Below, one piece after another: positions 39,901 to 49,600 of a DNA stretch of 64,000 nucleotides. Origin of the DNA: Lophius americanus. Taxonomy: Eukaryota > Chordata > Actinopteri > Lophiiformes > Lophiidae. Position numbers and translations under genes: made by a program. The stretch covers positions 3,623,001 to 3,687,000 of the forward strand of contig JBBDHG010000011.1 in the NCBI GenBank assembly GCA_037951165.1, read 5' to 3'. The stretch's first letter is position 1; the number at the start of each line of letters is the position of its first letter. The notes under the pieces are model-generated. The model searched no databases. It was not told where the DNA came from and saw only the letters and a program-made list of their open reading frames with translations.

Positions 39901-42015
39901 CTCCAGCAGGAACAATTCTAGCTTAGCTAGTATCAAAGAGCAGGACTCCTTTGATGATATGGACATTTGTACCCCTGATCATGGTGCAGAAATAGCAGAA
40001 CCTCCTGTTCAACAAGAGTCTCATGACAATGAACCCAGGTTATCCGTAAAATCCACCACAAAGGCTTCAGATATGGTGAGTAAAGACACAACTCCGTCAG
40101 ATACTAAAGAACCTTCCGTTATCGTCAAAAGCACAACTGGGGGACAGCAAGATGAAGCAACCATCGACAAACCTCCTGGCACTATGATTAATTTCAAATG
40201 GAGGCCTTTGAAAGGAATGTTAGCTCTACAGAATGTGAATGTGAATGTGCTGCCCCCCACCACCACCATCACCACAAAGAGCTTCCAGCTCCAAGATAAT
40301 CAGACCCCCAACACGCAGGGAGTAAGAATGGAGATTAAAAGCAAAAGCCGGGTCCGACCGGGATCTCTGTTTGATGAGGTCCGTAAGACTGTGCGACTCA
40401 ACCAGAGGCCGAGGAATCAAGAGAGCTCCAGTGAGGAAAAATCTCCCTCTGTGGGAAAAACGAAGGGGATGTCCCGCACAAGATCTCCAAAGAAGTCACG
40501 CTCCGTTTCCACTCACCGCTCCCGCTCCAGGGGCTGGTCGCGCTCTTTCAGCAGGTCCAGGAGTAGATCTCGCAGTTCCAGCTACTCCTCCAGGTGAGCC
40601 AAAACCTTCTTGGTTCCATGAAAAGTATGAGTGGATGGCTTTGATGCAGCGTGGGTAAAATGTGATGTATGACTCTTTTAGGAGCCGCAGCAGGAGTCGG
40701 AGGAGGCGTGGAAGAAGACGATCACGCTCTCGTAGCAGCACGTATCGAAGCTACAGGAGTCACAGGTAGTGATCAGTCCCCTCATGATTTCCTCTGGGGA
40801 AGGGTTTTATCATCATCATCATCATCAGCCTTTTAACAATTATATACACAATTTCTAAAGATTTTAAATGACTCCTCATCCAAACCTGTGTCCCTTTTTT
40901 TTCTTTTTCCCCATCAGAAGAACGTCAAGTAGAAGTCATTCTAGAAGTCCCTCATATAATCGCCGCCGGAGATGCAGGTCTGTTGAAGTGAGGTCAGACG
41001 GAGAATTAGGGCTCATTAGTTGCTGATGTTAGAAGACACTAAGCACCCTCAGATTCAAGTCAGATAGAAAGCCAAGAATCCCAACACAGATCACTTTCTA
41101 AATCAGCACAATTTAATCACAACTAAATTATGACTCAAGTCTAGATTGCAGCAGCAGTCATTGAAAGTTTAAACGAATATTCTTCAACCCATCACTTTTC
41201 ATAAAGTTAAGTTAATAATAGAATGGTAGGTTATTCAAAATCATATGTTTTGATAACATGCCGAATGGCATGAAGAAATTAAAGCTAAAACAAGTAACAG
41301 TCAATGATTAAACAGAAAAGTAATTCTTCTGGTGAATCATTTTTCAATCAAAACAAAGATTTGTTTATTTTATATGGGTCAGATGTGATGGTAATGATTC
41401 TTTAAAGCTTATTGGACAAACAGAGCGTTTATCTCTATCTGTATTCTTCAAGAATATGATTAGCTCTTCAAGAAGCCATAGAAGCTGAAGTTAGGTCATG
41501 TTAATTGTTGTATCTGCAGTCATATGCCAGAATGCCGTAAATCTTTTTCACTCTGCATGAGACAGATTACTCTGATTATTTATTTATTTTAAAGTAACTA
41601 TCATGCTAAGATTCTTGTTCTTGCATGTGTAACAAACCTTCAAAGTGGTCAGATCTTTCTAAAATGTCTCTGTTCTCATCAACGAATGCAGGTCACACTC
41701 GTACAGGAGCTCCTCCAGGAGTCGGAGCGTGAGCAGGAAACGAGCTCGCCAACGAAGTGACAGCTACAGGAGCTCCGACCGCGGATCCCGGTAACACACT
41801 CTTCTCCCTGACAGACGACCGCATGTTAACAAGCGTCACCGTGACCTCTTCAGCCTTCTCTGTCCCTTCCTCGACGGTTACGACGTTTTAAAAATCCAGC
41901 CCCAGTTTATGTAAAATATTTCATCCTAACCTCTGTCTCCTGCAGGTCGTATCGCTCGTCCAGCCGCAGCTCCTCCAGGCGCAGGAGTCACAGTCGCAGC
42001 AGTCGCTACAGCTGA
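30938..42015 (+). CDS. nktr: NK-tumor recognition protein, cyclophilin-type peptidyl-prolyl isomerase with RS-rich tail (complete)
   Basis: A large nuclear cyclophilin associated with splicing factors. Sixteen coding exons: 30938-30995, 31795-31869, 32682-32789, 32915-32959, 34340-34427, 35228-35257, 35946-36091, 36448-36664, 36833-37015, 37148-37235, 37653-37801, 37882-40593, 40682-40765, 40918-40977, 41692-41790, 41946-42015. They give 1403 codons plus TGA (human about 1460). Residues 8-180 form the cyclophilin domain, with the active-site FHRVVKNFMIQGGDF and ANRGKDTNGSQFF. The Trp of CypA is His here (PHLDGVHVV), as in human NKTR. After it come an acidic/basic linker, the conserved EKPIVRPEEIPPVPENRFLL block, GRGTMRYHTPTRSKS, and an exon of over 2.7 kb coding RS-dipeptide runs and an Ala run (about 39490-39512). 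Exons 13-16 continue the RS tail to SRSSRYS. The donors of exon 9 (GTCAGT) and exon 14 (GTCTGT) are non-consensus but forced by phase. Confidence 0.97.
37413..37489 (+). ncRNA. pre-miRNA-like hairpin in nktr intron 10 (candidate)
   Basis: A perfect 19-bp stem (37430-37448 with 37455-37473) has a 6-base loop, gccatg. It extends outward through two mismatches, a G-U pair, eight more pairs, a one-base bulge and five more pairs, giving about 33 base pairs in 77 nt. The sense strand matches nktr transcription. Size, single terminal loop and small internal mismatches fit a microRNA precursor, but a short foldback transposon remnant is an equal alternative. I recognise no named microRNA. Confidence 0.35.
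40805..40826 (+). repeat. (ATC)n microsatellite in nktr intron 13
   Basis: A short run of TCA/ATC units inside the 152-bp intron between exons 13 and 14. Confidence 0.8.
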
Positions 42016-42560
42016 GCCATCGGGTCAGCTGAGAGGGAACAGAACCACAAAGTCTGGACACTGCAGCAGAGCCTAGCAACTACTGTTAAGATCTCCAAAC
42101 AGAGTCTGAAGCCCAAAGAGGAAGAAGTTTTTACTGTATAATACAGCATTATGTCTCCCCTGAATAATGATAAACAGAGGCATCTGGGCTCATTTTGGTC
42201 CAAAGGCCAACTGTTGCAGCCTCGCGGTTTAGAGAAAAGGATGATGAATAATATGATAAACAAGGTGTAAACATTTCATAATAGTGTATATTTGTGTGTT
42301 CCTCTGTCTGTTTTTATACACTGAAATGTTCAGTTCTACGTCCTGATTTATGACAGGAGCTTTTGGTTTTGGGCTATATTTTATGTTTTGGGGTCAGCAG
42401 GACATGATTCTTTAATGGTGAAAAAAAAAAGATGTATACGGTAGCAAGTAATATTTGTTCCATTTGTTTTTGTTTTACTTCTGTATCATGAATGTTTAAA
42501 CTTTACTCTTGAAGTATAGTGTCTCTGATTTTACTCAAGCAGTTTTGAATGTTTACTCTT

Positions 42561-42566
42561 AATAAA
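42561..42566 (+). terminator. nktr: nktr polyadenylation signal
   Basis: AATAAA lies 546 bases after the nktr stop codon. It is followed by a T-rich stretch, consistent with a 3' UTR of about 570 bases. Confidence 0.65.
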
Positions 42567-42769
42567 TATCTCAGCATCTGATCCAACTTTTTTATTTCAA
42601 ACTCTTGATAATCCTCCAGTTTATGTTCTCAAATTAAAGAAAAATGTAAAAGGCCTTTAGAGCCATATTGCAACACCATCTTATCCCCCTCTTTTTTTAA
42701 ACTTAATATAGTGAAATTATTTGGGAAATAATGCATGACGTTTGAAAATAATTTAAATATCTTATATAC

Positions 42770-42830
42770 CCACTGCAGTACCATGACGTACCACTAGGGG
42801 TACGTGTTCCCTTGTTTGAGAACCTCTATC
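42770..42830 (+). mobile_element. hAT-like repeat end fragment
   Basis: The sequence gtaccactaggggtacgtgttccc...gtttgagaacctc resembles the terminal segment (ctaggggtacgtg...agtttgagaaccactg) of a common fish DNA-transposon family. Only this end is visible, just downstream of nktr. Confidence 0.45.
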
Positions 42831-44143
42831 GGATCAACGCAGTCCTCTTTAATTTATTACCCGTTTTCTAATAGAATCCACTGTTTTTGATGACATGTAA
42901 TCAGTGGAATCGGATTAATGCACAATAGAAATTCCACTCACACCTCTTTGGAACACACATGATTTGGTCAAATCTCTAATATTTGTCCTTTAAAGCTGTG
43001 CTGCTCTCTCTTGTGGCTGTGGAAGAGTCCATTAGGTGCAGCCTTTGGAAAGACTTCTTAACCTGTCCAGGTTTTATCCACGTATGCAGGACTTCACAGT
43101 GGAGAGTTCAATATTCCTGCCTGTCTTCATGAAAACTCGTAGATCAGAACCGTGTGAACAACATTCCATTAAAACCCATTGCAGGAGTGAGAGACTACCA
43201 TTAAAGAAACGATTTGATTGGAAATTTTTCTTTCAGATGAAATTAATTGTTGAAGGAAAAGCTTGAAAATATAAAGAACTGATTTAGTTTTTTTAAGATG
43301 CATGTTTTTAAGAAGGCATAATGATTCTACAGTGTTTAATATAATAAACACCTTAAGTAACTGTAAGACATCTGATCAAAACATGAGAAATGGCATAAAA
43401 GAATTTCTGCTAAAATCTAAGTTTAAGACATTTCTCTCTTTTTTTTAATTCAAACTATAAACTTTCCCCTCTTCGGACATTTAAGTTAAAGAAATTGAAT
43501 CGGGCTTCACCACCATGCCGGAATTTGATGAAATGAAAAGATCCGTATCTAGCCCAGAAAAGGTTGTAGTATGAGTATATAGCTCCCCCTTGTGGATATA
43601 TTTGGTATTTTGCTATCAAAATTCCATTTAGCACATTTTGGGTCCATTGGCTAAAGTTGGCAAATAGTTAGAACAAATTTACTACTACGTCTTAGTCTCA
43701 GAATAGACAGACAGTGCAGCAGTGACTTGATGTTGTTTATTAATATTTATTTACCACTTTTTCAAATAATTAACCTTAATTATGAACCATTTATAAATGC
43801 TTTATAATGCTAGTCTTATTGTTTAGTGCTGGTGAAACGCCCTTTACTGAGAGCCATTCTAGTTCATGCTTCCTTGTTTTCATAAGCTGTAGTGATATGA
43901 ACTCATTCTCAGGGGTGAATGTGTTTTTATGTTTCTGTCTGGTTCTGGACTTGGCAGCCTTTGTGAGTGACTGCATCCACGCTGCTGTTAACGCCTCCAG
44001 GAGGCCCGGACATGAAGTGATGAATGGGACTGTCTCCAGGTTGCAATCAATTTTGTCCTCGCCTTGTTATAAGCATATTGACATCTGCTCCATGCAGCGT
44101 GCTCAGGAGTGAGAAATGACAATTGTGTTCTGAGGATCCATCA

Positions 44144-44183
44144 GGGGGAGGGGGGGGGGGGGGGGGGGAGGGGGGGGGGGGGG
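44144..44183 (+). repeat. 40-base poly-G tract
   Basis: The run is all G except A at 44149 and 44169. It lies between two GGATCC sites (44134-44139 and 44182-44187). Such a tract can form G-quadruplexes and is a common place for assembly or polymerase slippage errors, so the exact length is uncertain. Confidence 0.95.
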
Positions 44184-44834
44184 ATCCAGACTTGGCTAAA
44201 TTAGCCAGCTGGGCTATGTGGGCAAGTACACCGGACCGAGAACTGAAACAATCTGATGAACTGCAAGTAATTAATACGCAACTACATTGAAAATGTAAGA
44301 ATTTCAAAAAAATTAAAGTTCCGTTAGAGTTTATGTTTATCAAACAGTATTTGAAGATATGGAATATGCCATATATATATGTATATATATATATATATTT
44401 TTTTTTTTTTTAAACCAAACCTCTGCATATTAATCAATAATGATGTTAAAATTGTGACACAGTATTTGCACAAGTATTGAGATTCAGGGGGCTTAAATTT
44501 GACACCTGCATTATTAAGTCTTTTGGAGATGACTGAAGAGGTCTTACAAAGTTGAAAGATAAATTTGATGAAATTATTTTGCCAAGGAAGAGTACAGATG
44601 TGGATTCTAGATCACTCTTTTGTTTCTTCAACATTGTAACCTAGAGCTTCTTTAAACCTCTAATGTCCTCACTAAAAAAACTATGAAAAAATGATTTATT
44701 TGCATATTTTATTGTTAAATTTACCTTAAAATGATAAATTGCTTCAATGAAGTAAAAAATCAGACTATAAAAAGATTGCATTATAAAATGTTGTATTTCT
44801 TGGAATATAATCAAATTTAAATAAGATTATTAAT

Positions 44835-44955
44835 TCATCATTATCTACCGCTTATCCTGTTCAGGGTCACGGGGGGCTGGAGCCTGTCCCAGCTGGCATC
44901 GGGCTAGAGGCAGAGTCCACCCTGGTGGAGGTTGCCAGTTCATCACAGGGCTTAA
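44835..44955 (+). repeat. dispersed teleost repeat
   Basis: Contains ctaccgcttatcctgttcag, ggtcacggggggctggagcc and gccagttcatcacagggc, a highly repeated block in fish genomes. Reverse-oriented relatives lie at about 47405-47530 and 56590-56880. Confidence 0.75.
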
Positions 44956-45779
44956 ACAGATTAGCTCAACCTTTTCGGTAAAGCCTGTTTTCAGAAAAAT
45001 ATTTGACCCCTTTTAGACTTTTTTGGTTGTATCTGTTAAGTAAGTCCTCAAATGCTTTCAATATGCAAAACGCCTCCTCCTCGTTGACCCTTTGACCAAT
45101 GGTATTCCTCAGAGCTCTATCCTTGACCTCTTACATTTAAGCATGTAAATGCTGCCGTAGGGTCATATTATAGGCAGGTTTAATCAAGTGGTGCACACTT
45201 TTTAATAGGAAATAAAAACCCAAATTTGCTCAACCAAACATTTGAGAAGAACATTTAAATGTTAAAATGAGTAAAATTACAATTCCAGCATCATGACAAA
45301 TAAAACTAGGTCAATAAAAAATTACCCATTCATGAAAAACTCATGATGCTCAACTTCTATGTGTTAATTGATCATAATCTGGTTCTGGGAGATAACAAAA
45401 TATGTTTTGAGGGGTCAATATGTATTGGCTGACAGTATGGGGTTATAGTTATCTATTGATTAAATATCTAAGATGTGGCTTTAACAACCATTATTATCAT
45501 ATTTAAGTTCATGGTTCCATTATGTAATTCACATTTCTAAATACAGTGGTTAGTGAATAAACTAAAAGAAAACGACAAAAAAACAAAACGAAAAGTACTA
45601 AACATAATAGAATAATGGGTGCTCTATTAAGTACTCACAGTTACAGCGACCCATTCAAAGTAATTGTCACCGCAAGGGATGGATTATCTTGTTGTTGTTG
45701 TTTTCTTTCTTAATTCTTTTTTTTTTTGAGTGGGAGAAATTCTAATTCTAATTGAATATTTTCCTTTTTCTGGTGATCT

Positions 45780-46100
45780 TTGGGACTTACTATGACGGAG
45801 AGGGTTACAAAATAAGCTCATCAGAGGGACAGCCAAGGGCAGAGGTCATAAAGGTCAACGTAAGAGAGGCCAGATTGAGATGGTTTGGACATTTGCAAAT
45901 GAGGGATACTGGATTTATTGATATGGAGATGGAGCTACTATGAAGGAAGAAAGGGGAAGCCCAAAGTGAAGGTTTCTGGATGTGGTGAGAGAGGACATGC
46001 AGTTGGCTGGTGTGACGGAGGAAGATGCAGAGGACAGGGCAAGATGGAAATAGTGGATTTGAATAAGAGATGAAGAAAGGGACACCCATTTAATTATTGT
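45780..46100 (+). mobile_element. non-LTR retrotransposon RT C-terminal fragment
   Basis: The plus strand encodes VREARLRWFGHLQMRDT and, after frame breaks, the segment for GKPKVK...DVVREDMQLAGVTEEDAEDRARW (split by stops), the standard LINE ORF2 tail. It is related to the copy at 5930-6170 and lies about 200 bp upstream of the zbtb47 promoter region. Confidence 0.75.
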
Positions 46101-46254
46101 GCCAGGAACCCCTAGCGAGGTTCTTTCAGAATGAATAATTCCAAAAGGATACTCTTGTACTGGTGATAGTGTTATGGCTGATTGCTGCACAGTATTGTGT
46201 AAATAAAGTTAGCCAATGACCACTAGAACCCGGTGAATGAATGAACTCCCTGAT

Positions 46255-46692
46255 CCCTACTGTCTGTCCGCCCGAGTGACGTCACACGGCTGCAGGAGCG
46301 CACAGCGTGAGGAAGCGCACCTATATTGCGCCATATGGCTGGATATCCCTTTCCAAATCCTCTTGCTAGAGCCAACAGCAGAATAAATCAGAGTCTGGTA
46401 CAAAGGAAGGATCCTGTCTGACAAGTCTACGTTAAACGGTTGCGTGTCCCTTTAAAAGCGTCTGACAAAAAGCCCATATGATCCCGGAGCTCCAATCACC
46501 AATTCCTCCTGCACGAGCAGCCTCGGCATTTTTGTCTGTGTGAATGCTACAGCAGCACGGGGAGAAAAGATTGAGGATAAGGCAACAACTAAAGAAATGT
46601 GACAAATCAAGTCTCCTTTTCATGGCGAGGGGAGAACTGGCGCGTGAGGAGTTATTGTGGGACTCCTTAGAGCCTCGAGACGCTGGATCAAA
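46255..46692 (+). promoter_or_regulatory. zbtb47: zbtb47 promoter / 5' UTR region with CRE
   Basis: A GC-richer, CpG-containing block in an AT-rich setting. It has a perfect CRE, TGACGTCA, at 46277-46284, followed by ctatatt about 35 bases later. It runs up to the proposed exon-1 end. No start site can be fixed from sequence, but the position just before an ATG|GT donor supports a promoter plus 5' UTR. Two upstream ORFs lie inside (46335-46421, 28 codons; and one from 46544 that overlaps the main start after splicing). Confidence 0.5.
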
Positions 46693-49600
46693 ATGGTAGG
46701 CTGCAGAGGAGCGCTGCATTTATGTTTATTTCTTGTCCCTGTTTGATCTCCTGCAAATTTGAGCTCTATAGCAGGCCCATCAAACTTAGTCCACTTCTAC
46801 CTGATGGTGCGTTGGGACCACTGGCTGTCATAGGTGGGTTTTGCGCTCTCTATCCTCTGCGGTGAAGTTTGTAACTTGCAGTTATTGTTGGAGATTGAAG
46901 CTACTGACAGAATGTAATGGTTAGATTGATGCAGAGAAGGAGTTAAATTCTTTCATATCAGGGCGCTTCTGCAAAAGGCTCAGGTCGCGACTGGTGCAAA
47001 TGTCGACAGGATGTGTGAAACTAAACTGCCCTTTTCTCATTCAGCAGCCAGTGCAGCAAGTTAGAGATGCATGCATGGATGAGAGAATGTCCTCAGTGGG
47101 GTTTAGATGACACTTTCCATGTCCTTAAAACTTCCCTCGGACAGATGTGTCTACGGAGAAACAGTTTTGCATGGAGCGTCTCAGGACATCTTGCACATTT
47201 AAATATCTGCTAGAACGAAATACCCAGCCCTGTAATACATCTGTGGGATAATAATTCATTTGGTTTGGAGGTAGAGGTGGCATATTGGAGTAGCATCTCC
47301 TCAGAGCAAGAGGTTCTAAACTAGTCTGTGTCCTCCAGCTTCCTCCAGTCCAAGAACAAGAACTGTGATATACGTGACTCAAAATGGTTTGTGAGTGAGA
47401 ATTCACCTCTCTGTGATGAACTGGTGACCTGAGTAAGATGAAAGCTGCCTTTGCCCAATGTCAGCTGGACTATGCTCCAATCTCATGTGACCCCCTCAAA
47501 GACAAGTCAAATGAACTGATGGATGGATTTGTTGTATGTGCTGCATGAGGTCAGTTCCCCAACTCACTATGACCAGGGATGACGGGCTCTTTAACCCACA
47601 CTTAGTTTAACATCAGCAGATGGGACGTCGGTTCTACACAGACAGGCTGATGGGGTGATGGGACCAGAGGCGGACTGAGGCAGACAGGCCGCAGTGTCTC
47701 CAGGGTCATTTTAGGATGCCTCATTAGGAAAGCATGTGGAGCTTGATGCAGCGGTGGAGTAATCCCAGCACGCATTCACATCTGGAGGCTTGGGTTAATA
47801 TCTGGGTCAGGTCAGCAGGGTTAACCCTTTTGCATGCTGGTGGGAGACAAAAAGGGAGTTAGAGGTTTTTTGGTATTGCAATATTTTGTTTGTACTCTAA
47901 CCTTTCTGTTCTGACGAGGAGATGTCTGCGGTAAAGTGCAGTGTGTCGGTGAATGCATCGAGCTGCTCATCAGAAATCGTTTTGTTCTTCTTTTTTTTAC
48001 AACGTGCTCCAGATTATTTCTGTAATTAAAAGTAGATTCATCCCTGCCTATTATGTTTTTAACAACAGCTTCAGCTAAACTCCTTTACTAGCAGACCGAT
48101 CACACTCTGGCCCGGTACAAAAAGGGGTCAGAGGTTATTTTGGAATCAATTTACAGTTTACAAAGAAACAGAAGGAAAACAACTATAGAAACATGAATAT
48201 AAATTGATAAAAACTACTCACTAAGAAATCATAAATGACTACAAATAGGTACTGAATGTAGGTACTGTATAACATTGTGAACATAAATAATATTCATTAT
48301 CCTTATTAAAACCACAATAATAATAATAAATACATTTTAAATGGCTACAAATTGACAAAAGATAACCGATAATAAATGCAAATTAATTCCAAATCATTTT
48401 AAATAACTCCAAATACACACAGAATGAGAACAGACATACTAATGTGCTCAAAAGGCATAGAAAACAACTACACACAAACACTACTTGGAATAACAAAAAT
48501 AGTGAAAGTAGATGTAAAACTACCACATCGAACACAAAATTAGAATGACTCAAGGACTTAAAACAACTACAAAAAGAGACAAAATGACAACAGATGATTT
48601 GATGACATCATCATTTGTCATCCAAACATCTTTTAATGTATATTTGAATATCTTTCCATCTGTGGGTATTGTTCCTGTGTGGGAGTGCTAGGGGTCTGAG
48701 CCCAGATGTCTGTTATTCAAATTATGTATTTACACATATTGTTATTCTCTGAATCTGGTTCAGTTCCATACACCCTGTTTATACCAAACACTCGAAACCA
48801 TATGACACGGTTAAATTTCACTGAGCAAATTCGGCTCCTGAGTAACTCCTTCTCTTTCCTCACAGGGTGCCGAGAGTTTTACGTAACTGCCTATTCAGGG
48901 CATTCCTGCCCACCCTTGACTTTGAGGCTTCACTGTCTCTGGGTGCTGTGCGAAGAAACTTCCTTTAGTCCTTGTGACAAGTGCAGCCATTCCCAAGCCC
49001 TGGCTACAAACTCCAGCAGACATTTTTGGCCCATGGTAGGAGGCCCCTCTCCTTGGAAACTCAGACCGTACTGTAGGTGCTGCTAATTTATGCCCCTGAG
49101 ATTAAGAGCAGTGGACAAGCCTGCATAAGGCGAGGTCACAATTCACTGGTCTTATGTAAGCTTTCTTTTGTTTTGGATGGTTGAAATGGTTTGTTTGAAG
49201 TAAGCCTGGTTAGTTTTCTCCTTTCTGTGTTGCTCAGTAGCGCCATCCAGCCTCAGTGTCTTTTCTTCTAGAGAATGCAGTTTCTCTGATTAAACCCCTA
49301 TTCATTTGAACCACATTATCAAAGAGATCACACAGCTTTTACTTCATTTACTCGCTGAGATGACCATTTCTATTCGCCCTTCATTGTCCGACATTTAGAA
49401 ACATGTTCGTATACCTTTTAGCTGAATTTAGGTCAAACAGGGAGATTTAAGAGGAGATTTGTAGCAGTGATTTCCCAGACAGGAAGGCAGGAATCCTGAT
49501 CTGGTTTTCCTCACAAATATTTGTTTCAGGCTTGATGATACACAAAGATCAATATTTTGGGTTTACAGGAATGGCATTACTTTTTTAGCCGCTTATCTGT

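Larger units (their letters stand above)
42830..45780. other. intergenic spacer between nktr and zbtb47
   Basis: No gene was recognised. It contains a poly-G tract (44144-44183), an AT/T-rich microsatellite (about 44373-44412), a dispersed fish repeat (44835-44955) and otherwise AT-rich sequence. Confidence 0.6.

Noticed and set aside
37875..40741. Several antisense and alternative frames over the large nktr exon
   Set aside because: They are shadows of the RS-rich coding frame, which is the only one with splice support and homology.
43807..44112. 101-codon frame between nktr and zbtb47
   Set aside because: No homology recognised, no exon signals, runs into the poly-G tract region.
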